Below, piece by piece: positions 1 to 5,177 of a stretch of DNA of 5,177 bases (position 1 is the first letter of the stretch; every line of letters starts with the position of its first letter). The notes below the pieces were generated by a model. That model was not told where the DNA came from and ran no database searches. It saw nothing but the letters and a program-made list of their open reading frames with translations. The position numbers and the translations under genes were made by a program. The stretch is from Pseudomonadota bacterium (lineage in GTDB: Bacteria; Pseudomonadota; Alphaproteobacteria; Rhizobiales; Rhizobiaceae): NCBI GenBank assembly GCA_023451915.1, contig JAEXXS010000114.1, positions 1 to 5,177 of the forward strand, in the 5' to 3' direction.

Positions 1-75
1 GATTAGAGTGCAAACTCCGATCTTTGCCCGCGAAGTTTCGTTTCATGCTCAGATCGCCGACGATTGGAGAATTGC
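1..75 (+). promoter_or_regulatory. Upstream region of arcD (partial)
   Basis: This is presumably the end of the arcDABC control region. No complete Anr/Fnr box (TTGAT-N4-ATCAA) and no convincing -35/-10 pair was found here. Only short inverted repeats are seen: GAGT-N4-ACTC at 6-17, CGAA-N2-TTCG at 31-40 and ATCG-N4-CGAT at 53-64. Each has four-base arms and could be chance. A stop codon in the first frame (4-6) might end an upstream gene, but too little is visible to say. The promoter most likely lies left of the window. Confidence 0.35.
66..70 (+). promoter_or_regulatory. Ribosome binding site of arcD
   Basis: GGAGA, five bases before ATG 76. It decides the start, because the alternative TTG at 64 overlaps this site. 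It sits in an 11-base block (60-70) repeated exactly ahead of arcC. Confidence 0.8.
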
Positions 76-1539
76 ATGACCGATACGCAGAATGGACCGG
101 TTGCGGCAGAAAAAGAGCCGCACAAACTGACATTATTTCCTTTGATCGCGCTTGTGCTGGGATCGATGATCGGCGGCGGCGTCTTCAATCTGCCATCGGA
201 CATGTCCCGCGCGGCATCGCCGGGCGCAGTGATCATCGGCTGGATCATCACCGGCATCGGCATGTTGATGCTGGCGCGGGTCTATCAATCGCTGGCCAAC
301 CGTCGCCCCGATCTGGATGCTGGACCCTACGCCTATGCCAAGGCCGGTTTCGGGTCTTTCATCGGCTTCAACAGCGCCTGGGGATATTGGCTCAGCGCCT
401 TTCTCGGCAATGTCGCCTATGCGGTGGCGATCTTCTCGGCCTTGTCGTTCTTCTTCCCGGTCTTCGGTGACGGTTCCAATCTCCCGTCAATCATCGGCGC
501 TTCCATCTGCCTTTGGCTCATCCACACGCTTGTCCTCTACGGCATCAAGCAGGCGTCATTCGTCAATATCGTCACGACGATTGCCAAGCTCGTGCCGCTG
601 ATGCTGTTCATCCTGGTCGCCATCGTAGCTTTCCATTGGGACAAGTTCACCTTCAATTTCTGGGGCCGCGGCGAGGAAGCCACGCTTGGCAGCATCACGC
701 ACCAGATCAAGAGCACCATGCTGGTGACGCTGTGGGTGTTCATCGGCATTGAAGGCGCAAGCGTCTATTCGGCCCGCGCGGCCAACCGCAAGGATGTGGG
801 ACGCGCAACCGTGATCGGCTTTCTCGGCGCACTCGGCATTTATGTGCTGGTGTCGCTCCTATCGACCGGGCTGATGAGCCAGCCGGAACTGGCCGGATTA
901 AAAGTGCCCTCCATGGCTGGCGTCTTCGAGCCGCTTGTCGGCCATTGGGGCGCATTGCTCATCAACATCGGCTTGCTGATTTCTGTCGGCGGCGCTTTCC
1001 TGTCCTGGACCCTGCTCTGTGCGGAAATTCCGTTTTCCTGCGGCCGCGACGGCACATTCCCGAAATGGTTTGCCGTTGAGAACAAGAACGGTTCGCCGTC
1101 CAACGCGCTTTGGGCAACGAACCTTTCGATCCAGTTCTTCCTGTTGCTCACCTATTTTTCCGAAAGCGCCTATCAGTTTTTCTACTTCATCGCATCGGTC
1201 GCCATTTTGCCGCCCTATGTGTTTTCCGGCGCCTTCGCGCTGAAACTGGCGCTCAGCGGCGAGACATACAGCGCCAACAGCAAGTCGCGGCGGCGCGACC
1301 TGTGGGTGAGCCTGATTGCGACGCTCTATGGCGTCTGGCTGGTCTACGCGGCGGGACTAAGTTTCCTGCTGATGTGCACGGTGCTCTTCGCACCCGGCAT
1401 TCTGGTTTATGCCAAGGCGCGCAAGGAACATGGCGAGCCGATCTTCGAAGGAAATGAAGTTTGGATCGCCGCAGGCATAAGTCTGCTGGCCCTGATCGCC
1501 ATCTATCTCATGTGGACAGGAGTAATCACCCCCTTCTGA
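76..1539 (+). CDS. arcD: Arginine/ornithine antiporter ArcD (APC superfamily)
   Basis: Inner-membrane exchanger that brings arginine in and sends ornithine out, feeding the ADI pathway without net energy cost. The 487-residue product is close to the usual length of about 480 for Pseudomonas-type ArcD. It is strongly hydrophobic, with roughly 12-13 membrane segments after a short polar N-terminus (residues 1-17). Family signs are the glycine-rich break in membrane segment 1 (GSMIGGGVF, residues 29-37), LANRRPDLDAGPYAYAKAGF (73-92), and FIGIEGA (222-228), whose Glu226 matches the conserved Glu of the AdiC/ArcD group. An in-frame TTG at 64 would add four residues, but it overlaps the ribosome binding site, so ATG 76 (GGAGA five bases upstream) is preferred. 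It is the first gene of arcDABC, which supports arginine/ornithine over other basic amino acid or polyamine substrates. Confident in family; substrate inferred from similarity and context. Confidence 0.95.
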   Translation: MTDTQNGPVAAEKEPHKLTLFPLIALVLGSMIGGGVFNLPSDMSRAASPGAVIIGWIITGIGMLMLARVYQSLANRRPDLDAGPYAYAKAGFGSFIGFNSAWGYWLSAFLGNVAYAVAIFSALSFFFPVFGDGSNLPSIIGASICLWLIHTLVLYGIKQASFVNIVTTIAKLVPLMLFILVAIVAFHWDKFTFNFWGRGEEATLGSITHQIKSTMLVTLWVFIGIEGASVYSARAANRKDVGRATVIGFLGALGIYVLVSLLSTGLMSQPELAGLKVPSMAGVFEPLVGHWGALLINIGLLISVGGAFLSWTLLCAEIPFSCGRDGTFPKWFAVENKNGSPSNALWATNLSIQFFLLLTYFSESAYQFFYFIASVAILPPYVFSGAFALKLALSGETYSANSKSRRRDLWVSLIATLYGVWLVYAAGLSFLLMCTVLFAPGILVYAKARKEHGEPIFEGNEVWIAAGISLLALIAIYLMWTGVITPF

Positions 1540-1548
1540 CGCAGAATC

Positions 1549-1591
1549 GGCGGGAACGGTGCTTTGCCGGCTATCGGAAAATCATCCCGCC
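1549..1591 (+). repeat. Inverted repeat in the arcD-arcA gap
   Basis: GGCGGGA (1549-1555) and TCCCGCC (1585-1591) are exact reverse complements, giving a 7-base-pair GC-rich stem. The loop is long, 29 bases, and could hold a minor CCG/CGG hairpin (1567-1577). There is no T-tract after it, so it does not look like a classic terminator. It might be an RNA processing or stabilising element upstream of arcA, or chance in GC-rich DNA. Confidence 0.35.
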
Positions 1592-1608
1592 TGGACCACC
1601 CTTTAAAC

Positions 1609-1613
1609 AGGAG
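1609..1613 (+). promoter_or_regulatory. Ribosome binding site of arcA
   Basis: AGGAG, seven bases before ATG 1621. It supports this start over the upstream in-frame TTG at 1564. Confidence 0.85.
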
Positions 1614-1620
1614 CATCGAG

Positions 1621-2844
1621 ATGAGACAATTCGGAGTGCATTCGGAAGTCGGCAAGCTGCGTACTGTGATGGTGTGCAGTCCATCGCTCGCCCATCAACG
1701 ACTGACGCCAGCCAATTGCCACGACCTTCTGTTCGATGATGTGATCTGGGTTCACGAGGCCCAGAAGGACCATTTCGACTTCGTTCTCAAGATGCGGGAG
1801 CGCGGCGTGGAGGTTCTGGAAATGCAGAATCTGCTGGCTGAAACGCTGAACCACAAGGAAGCCCGCCAATTCATTCTCGACCGGCGTATCCTCCCCAATC
1901 AGGTGGGGCGCAACGTCGCCAATTCCATGCGCCCGTGGTTGGACGAACTGCCATCGAAAAACCTCGCCGAGTTTCTCATCGGCGGCGTCGCCGTCTCTGA
2001 CCTTCCCGATATCTGGGGCAAGGAATTGATGCTGGACGTGCTGGGCGGCACGGAATTCATCATTCCGCCGATCCCCAACACGCTGTTCCAGCGCGACTCG
2101 TCCTGCTGGATTTATGGCGGCGTGACGGTCAATCCGATGTTCTGGCCAGCCCGCCAGCCGGAAACGCTGATCCAGCGCGCCATCTACAAATATCATCCCG
2201 AATTCAAGGACGGCGATTTCAAGATCTGGTGGGGCGACTTCGACACCGACCATGGCAATGCCACGATGGAAGGCGGCGACGTCATGCCCATCGGCAATGG
2301 CGTTGTGCTGATCGGCATGGGCGAGCGCACAACCTATCAGGCGGTTGGGCAGGTGGCGGAAGCGCTGTTTGCAGCCAAGGCCGCCACCCGCGTGATCGCC
2401 TGCGTGATGCCGAAGAGCCGCGCGGCCATGCATCTCGATACGGTGTTCAGTTTCTGCGACCGCGACCTCGTGACCATTTTTGGCGAGGTGGTGGACCAGA
2501 TCCGCTGCTTCAGCATCTACCCCGGCGACGATGGCAAAATCACCGTTCGCCCGGAAACCAAGCACCTGCTGGAAGTGGTCGCCGAAGCGCTTGAGCTGAA
2601 GAAACTGCGCTCGGTGGCAACCGGCGGCAACGCCTATGAGGCTGAACGCGAACAGTGGGACGACGGCAACAATGTCGTGGCGCTGGAGCCCGGCGTGGTG
2701 GTCTCCTACGACCGCAACACTTACACGAACACGCTGCTGCGCAAGGCGGGCGTTGAAGTGATTACCATTCGCGGCTCGGAGCTTGGCCGCGGTCGAGGCG
2801 GCGGGCACTGCATGACCTGCCCCATCTGGCGCGATCCGGTCTGA
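1621..2844 (+). CDS. arcA: Arginine deiminase
   Basis: Cytoplasmic enzyme hydrolysing L-arginine to L-citrulline and ammonia, the first step of the ADI pathway (guanidino-modifying amidinotransferase fold). The 407-residue product fits the family length of about 405-418. The N-terminus [12 protein letters not shown] is typical. All expected active-site residues are visible: Asp159 in LFQRD, Glu217 in MEGGDV, His271 and Asp273 in HLDTVFSF, and the nucleophile Cys397 in [12 protein letters not shown] near the C-terminus. They line up with Asp166, Glu224, His278, Asp280 and Cys406 of the Pseudomonas aeruginosa enzyme. The frame is open upstream to a TTG at 1564, but ATG 1621 has AGGAG seven bases ahead and starts at the conserved N-terminus, so it is chosen. 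It lies 81 bases after arcD and 45 before arcB. Not to be confused with the response regulator also called ArcA. Confidence 0.98.
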   Translation: MRQFGVHSEVGKLRTVMVCSPSLAHQRLTPANCHDLLFDDVIWVHEAQKDHFDFVLKMRERGVEVLEMQNLLAETLNHKEARQFILDRRILPNQVGRNVANSMRPWLDELPSKNLAEFLIGGVAVSDLPDIWGKELMLDVLGGTEFIIPPIPNTLFQRDSSCWIYGGVTVNPMFWPARQPETLIQRAIYKYHPEFKDGDFKIWWGDFDTDHGNATMEGGDVMPIGNGVVLIGMGERTTYQAVGQVAEALFAAKAATRVIACVMPKSRAAMHLDTVFSFCDRDLVTIFGEVVDQIRCFSIYPGDDGKITVRPETKHLLEVVAEALELKKLRSVATGGNAYEAEREQWDDGNNVVALEPGVVVSYDRNTYTNTLLRKAGVEVITIRGSELGRGRGGGHCMTCPIWRDPV

Positions 2845-2852
2845 TGGCCGGA
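2835..2852 (+). repeat. Small hairpin spanning the arcA stop codon
   Basis: TCCGG (2835-2839) pairs with CCGGA (2848-2852), with a possible extra T-G pair inside. The TGA stop codon of arcA (2842-2844) lies in the loop. The stem is short and there is no T-tract, so it is not a terminator. It may be an mRNA processing or coupling element or chance. Confidence 0.3.
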
Positions 2853-2878
2853 CTTCCACCGCAACGTTATAAAGTTTT

Positions 2879-2882
2879 GGAG
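2879..2882 (+). promoter_or_regulatory. Ribosome binding site of arcB
   Basis: GGAG, seven bases before ATG 2890, inside TTGGAGA (2877-2883), the same heptamer found before arcD and arcC. Confidence 0.8.
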
Positions 2883-2889
2883 ACGTATC

Positions 2890-3894
2890 ATGAGCTTTAA
2901 TCTGCGCAATCGTTCCCTGCTTACGGTGCAGGATTACACGCCGCGCGAATTTCGCTTCCTTCTGGATCTGGCCCGCGATCTGAAGCGCGCCAAATATGCC
3001 CGCACCGAACAAAAGCATCTGTCGGGCAAGGAAATCTGCCTGATCTTTGAAAAGACCTCCACGCGCACCCGCTGCGCCTTCGAGGTGGCCTGTTCCGATC
3101 AGGGTGCCAATGTCACCTATCTCGACCCTGCCGGATCGCAGATCGGCCACAAGGAATCCTTCAAGGATACGGCGCGGGTGCTGGGCCGCATGTATGACGC
3201 CATCGAATATCGCGGCTCGTCACAGAGCGGCGTCGAAACCCTGGCCAAATATGCGGGCGTGCCGGTCTATAACGGCCTGACCGATGAATATCATCCAACC
3301 CAGATGCTGGCCGATGTGCTGACCATGTGGGAACACAGCGACAAGCCCATTCCGCACATCAAATATGCCTATGTGGGCGACACCCGCTCCAATATGGGTC
3401 ATTCGCTGATGATCGTCGGCAGCCTTATGGGCATGGATGTCCGCATCTGCGGACCGAAGGAGCTTTGGCCCGCCGAAGAATATCGCAAGATTGCCGAAGA
3501 CCTTGCCGCAGCATCGGGCGCGAAGCTGACCATCACGGATGACATCAAGGCTGCGGTCAAGGACGTGGACTTCATCCATACCGATGTGTGGGTTTCGATG
3601 GGCGAGGCGAAGGAAGTCTGGGCCGAGCGCATCAAGCTTCTGAAGCCCTATCAGGTCAACGCAGCGCTGATGAAGGCTGCGGGCAATCCTCAGGTGAAGT
3701 TCATGCACTGCCTGCCCGCTTTCCACGATACCGAAACCGTGGTCGGCAAGCAGATTGCCGATCAGTTCGGCATTACCGACGGTCTCGAAGTGACCGACGA
3801 GGTGTTCGAATCCCACGCGAATATCGCATTCGAACAGGCGGAAAACCGCCTGCACACCATCAAGGCCCTGCTTGTGGCAACGATTGGAGATTGA
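2890..3894 (+). CDS. arcB: Ornithine carbamoyltransferase, catabolic type
   Basis: Cytoplasmic enzyme of the ADI pathway. In this setting it phosphorolyses citrulline to ornithine and carbamoyl phosphate. The 334-residue product matches catabolic ArcB (about 335) and is longer than the usual anabolic ArgF (about 305-315). Visible motifs are the carbamoyl phosphate loop FEKTSTRTR (53-61, STRTR at 57-61), HPTQ (135-138), the ornithine-binding DVWVSMGE (232-239), and HCLPAFHD (273-280) with the conserved Cys274. The N-terminus (FNLRNRSLL) and C-terminus ([18 protein letters not shown]) closely resemble the Pseudomonas ArcB sequence as remembered. ATG 2890 has GGAG seven bases upstream. The position between arcA and arcC supports the catabolic direction, though direction depends on enzyme kinetics that sequence alone cannot prove. 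The last codons hold the arcC ribosome binding site. Confidence 0.97.
   Translation: MSFNLRNRSLLTVQDYTPREFRFLLDLARDLKRAKYARTEQKHLSGKEICLIFEKTSTRTRCAFEVACSDQGANVTYLDPAGSQIGHKESFKDTARVLGRMYDAIEYRGSSQSGVETLAKYAGVPVYNGLTDEYHPTQMLADVLTMWEHSDKPIPHIKYAYVGDTRSNMGHSLMIVGSLMGMDVRICGPKELWPAEEYRKIAEDLAAASGAKLTITDDIKAAVKDVDFIHTDVWVSMGEAKEVWAERIKLLKPYQVNAALMKAAGNPQVKFMHCLPAFHDTETVVGKQIADQFGITDGLEVTDEVFESHANIAFEQAENRLHTIKALLVATIGD
3886..3889 (+). promoter_or_regulatory. Ribosome binding site of arcC inside the arcB end
   Basis: GGAG lies in the last two sense codons of arcB, seven bases before ATG 3897. With a 2-base gap between the genes, ribosomes finishing arcB would be placed directly at the arcC start. 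Confidence 0.8.
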
Positions 3895-3896
3895 GG

Positions 3897-4832
3897 ATGC
3901 GCATCGTCATCGCATTGGGGGGCAACGCCCTTTTGCGGCGCGGCGAGCCGATGACAGCCGAAGTGCAACGCAAGAATATCCGCACTGCTGTCGAAGCCAT
4001 CGCGCCGGTCACCAAGGACCACCAGGTCATCATCACCCATGGCAACGGCCCGCAAGTCGGGCTGCTTGCCTTGCAGGGTGCGGCCTACAAGCCGGACGAA
4101 GCCTATCCGCTGGACGTGCTTGGCGCACAGACGGAAGGCATGATCGGCTATATGCTGGAACAGGAACTCGGCAATGTTTTGCCATTCGATATTCCCATCG
4201 CCACTGTCCTCACCATGGTTGAGGTGGACGGCGACGATCCCGGCTTCCAGAACCCGACCAAGTTCGTCGGCCCGGTCTATGCGAAGGATGATGCCGACCG
4301 TATTCGTGGCGAAAAGGGCTGGACATTCAAGCAGGACGGCGACAAGTGGCGACGGGTTGTGCCCTCGCCGCTGCCGAAGCGGATTTTCGAAATCCGCCCG
4401 TTGAAATGGCTGCTTGAAAAAAACACCATTCTCATTTGCGCGGGTGGCGGCGGCATTCCCACCATGTATGAAAAGGGCAAGGAACGCTCGCTTGGCGGGG
4501 TGGAGGCTGTCATCGACAAGGATCTGGCCAGCGAACTTCTCGCCCGGGAACTCAATGCCGACCTCTTCATCATGGCGACCGATGCCGAAGCGGTCTTTAC
4601 GGACTGGGGCAAGCCGACGCAAAAGGGCATCCATGAAGCGACGCCCGAAGCATTGTCGCAATACCAGTTTCCCGCAGGTTCGATGGGACCGAAGGTCGAT
4701 GCCGCCTGCAATTTTGCAAAGGCAACCGGAAAATCCGCCGCCATCGGCGCACTGGCCGATATTCCCGGCATTGTCGAGGGCAAAAAGGGAACCATCGTCA
4801 GCACAGGCTTTTCAAAGCTGACCTGGCATTGA
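3897..4832 (+). CDS. arcC: Carbamate kinase
   Basis: Cytoplasmic amino acid kinase family enzyme that transfers phosphate from carbamoyl phosphate to ADP, giving ATP, with carbamate breaking down to ammonia and CO2. This is the energy-yielding last step of the pathway. The 311-residue product is of normal length. Motifs in order are ALGGNAL (6-12), THGNGPQVG (47-55), the [10 protein letters not shown] glycine loop (180-189), VIDKDLAS (205-212, Lys208 and Asp209), MATDAEAV (226-233) and [10 protein letters not shown] (261-270). All look intact. The reading frame stays open about 300 bases upstream inside arcB, but ATG 3897 is chosen because the protein begins directly with the conserved first strand and GGAG lies seven bases upstream. 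The gap to arcB is 2 bases, so translational coupling is likely. A stem-loop follows the stop codon. Confidence 0.98.
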   Translation: MRIVIALGGNALLRRGEPMTAEVQRKNIRTAVEAIAPVTKDHQVIITHGNGPQVGLLALQGAAYKPDEAYPLDVLGAQTEGMIGYMLEQELGNVLPFDIPIATVLTMVEVDGDDPGFQNPTKFVGPVYAKDDADRIRGEKGWTFKQDGDKWRRVVPSPLPKRIFEIRPLKWLLEKNTILICAGGGGIPTMYEKGKERSLGGVEAVIDKDLASELLARELNADLFIMATDAEAVFTDWGKPTQKGIHEATPEALSQYQFPAGSMGPKVDAACNFAKATGKSAAIGALADIPGIVEGKKGTIVSTGFSKLTWH

Positions 4833-4840
4833 ATGAAATA

Positions 4841-4880
4841 TTGGAAGCTCCGGTCTTTGAGGGAAGGGCGGAGCTTTCGG
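4841..4880 (+). terminator. Stem-loop after arcC, possible terminator
   Basis: AAGCTCCG (4845-4852) and CGGAGCTT (4869-4876) form an exact 8-base-pair stem. It can extend outward to 12 pairs (4841-4844 with 4877-4880) using three G-T pairs. The loop is 16 bases. Its place just after arcC suits a terminator or a 3' stabilising hairpin. However, the sequence after it (GATTTAACC) is not a clear T-tract, so termination may be weak or partial, leaving some read-through into the antiporter gene. Confidence 0.5.
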
Positions 4881-4881
4881 G

Positions 4882-4897
4882 ATTTAACCTACTAAAT
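4882..4897 (+). promoter_or_regulatory. AT-rich palindrome upstream of the antiporter gene
   Basis: ATTTA (4882-4886) and TAAAT (4893-4897) are perfect inverted arms around a 6-base spacer. The right arm ends 23 bases before the GTG start. The stretch is AT-rich against a GC-rich background, as expected of an operator or promoter element. No regulator is recognised from the sequence, and chance is possible. Confidence 0.35.
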
Positions 4898-4906
4898 TCG
4901 CTATCA

Positions 4907-4912
4907 GGGGAG
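4907..4912 (+). promoter_or_regulatory. Ribosome binding site of the nhaC-like gene
   Basis: GGGGAG, eight bases before GTG 4921. It decides for the GTG start over the in-frame ATG at 4960, which has no such site. Confidence 0.8.
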
Positions 4913-4920
4913 ACCACAAG

Positions 4921-5177
4921 GTGAGCGAAAACGAACCGGCGCCGACCAATGGCGCTCATATGCCATCCATGCTGGATGCGCTTGTTCCCTGTATCGCGCT
5001 TATCGTTTTTCTCGCCCTTTCCTATTATCTGTTCGGTGACACAGCCTCGTCCGGCCCCAACCAGATTGCTCTTGCGGTCTGTGGCCTGATCGCCGCCGGT
5101 GTTGCCTATAAGAACGGATCGAGTTGGGCCGCCGTCCGCGCCGCCGTTGTTGACGGGATTGCGACGGGCCTGCCCGC
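4921..5177 (+). CDS. nhaC: Na+/H+ antiporter, NhaC family (partial, 3' end outside window)
   Basis: An open frame starts at GTG 4921 and runs off the window, giving 85 full codons. It has a polar N-terminus (residues 1-18), a first membrane segment around residues 19-38 (ALVPCIALIVFLALSYYLFG), and a second around 47-63 (NQIALAVCGLIAAGVAY). These are followed by KNGSSW and a stretch ending DGIATGLP (78-85). This pattern, with a short loop, an N-Q-I-A-L second helix and a K/R-N-G turn, resembles the start of NhaC-family antiporters, which are normally about 450-500 residues. The GTG is chosen because GGGGAG sits eight bases upstream. The next in-frame ATG (4960) has no ribosome binding site. 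NhaC proteins exchange cytoplasmic Na+ for external H+. Family call is from memory of sequence style and only the N-terminus is visible; a related transporter remains possible. Confidence 0.72.
   Translation, partial: MSENEPAPTNGAHMPSMLDALVPCIALIVFLALSYYLFGDTASSGPNQIALAVCGLIAAGVAYKNGSSWAAVRAAVVDGIATGLP

Noticed and set aside
24..470. 148-codon + strand open frame overlapping the start of arcD
   Set aside because: It is out of frame with the clear ArcD membrane protein, has an Arg-rich translation typical of a shifted frame, and shows no family signature.
1603..3150. 515-codon open frame on the - strand, antisense to arcA and the start of arcB
   Set aside because: It lies opposite two proteins with intact catalytic motifs. 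Its translation is rich in His, Ala, Arg and Asp without a recognisable domain, as expected of an antisense shadow in GC-rich DNA.
3588..3896. Upstream extension of the arcC frame into arcB, suggesting a longer or fused protein
   Set aside because: The extension overlaps arcB in another frame and resembles no protein. Carbamate kinases are about 310 residues and begin at the motif found right after ATG 3897, which has its own ribosome binding site.
3762..4661. 299-codon open frame on the - strand, antisense to arcC
   Set aside because: A shadow of arcC with no recognisable motif. Antisense frames stay open easily in GC-rich coding DNA.
76..4832. The operon as a possible novel system
   Set aside because: Gene order, lengths and active-site motifs all match the known arcDABC arginine deiminase pathway.
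4833..4895. 20-residue small open frame starting at the ATG directly after the arcC stop
   Set aside because: There is no ribosome binding site of its own, it is covered by the hairpin, and the peptide (begins MKYWKLRSL) matches nothing known to me. Restart after arcC termination cannot be excluded but nothing supports it.

Overview
The window carries a complete arginine deiminase (ADI) pathway operon in the order arcD-arcA-arcB-arcC, all on the + strand. It is followed by the first 85 codons of an NhaC-type Na+/H+ antiporter on the same strand. The DNA is GC-rich with mostly G/C third codon positions, and the proteins look alphaproteobacterial. The best guess is Hyphomicrobiales, most like Brucella/Ochrobactrum, but this rests on recalled resemblance and was not searched.

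Layout: 1-75 is a short upstream region ending in the arcD ribosome binding site, with no recognisable gene. 76-1539 is arcD (arginine/ornithine antiporter). 1540-1620 is an 81-base gap with a GC-rich inverted repeat. 1621-2844 is arcA (arginine deiminase). 2845-2889 is a 45-base gap, with a small hairpin spanning the arcA stop. 2890-3894 is arcB (catabolic ornithine carbamoyltransferase). 3897-4832 is arcC (carbamate kinase), only 2 bases after arcB. 4833-4920 holds a stem-loop, an AT-rich palindrome and a strong ribosome binding site. 4921 to the window end is the partial nhaC-like gene, starting at GTG. No intergenic stretch exceeds 90 bases, and no RNA gene, mobile element or CRISPR array was seen.

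How the genes work together: ArcD imports arginine in exchange for ornithine. ArcA splits arginine into citrulline and ammonia. ArcB converts citrulline and phosphate into ornithine and carbamoyl phosphate. ArcC uses carbamoyl phosphate to make ATP from ADP, releasing ammonia and CO2. The net result is one ATP per arginine plus two ammonia, giving energy without respiration and raising pH. All catalytic motifs looked for are intact, so the pathway should work. The adjoining Na+/H+ antiporter could link to the same pH balance, but a hairpin and a possible promoter/operator region separate it from arcC, so it may be a separate unit.

This is a well-known system and I found no convincing new one. 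The less obvious observations are small: a repeated ribosome binding block before three of the arc genes, intercistronic hairpins, and the palindrome ahead of the antiporter gene.
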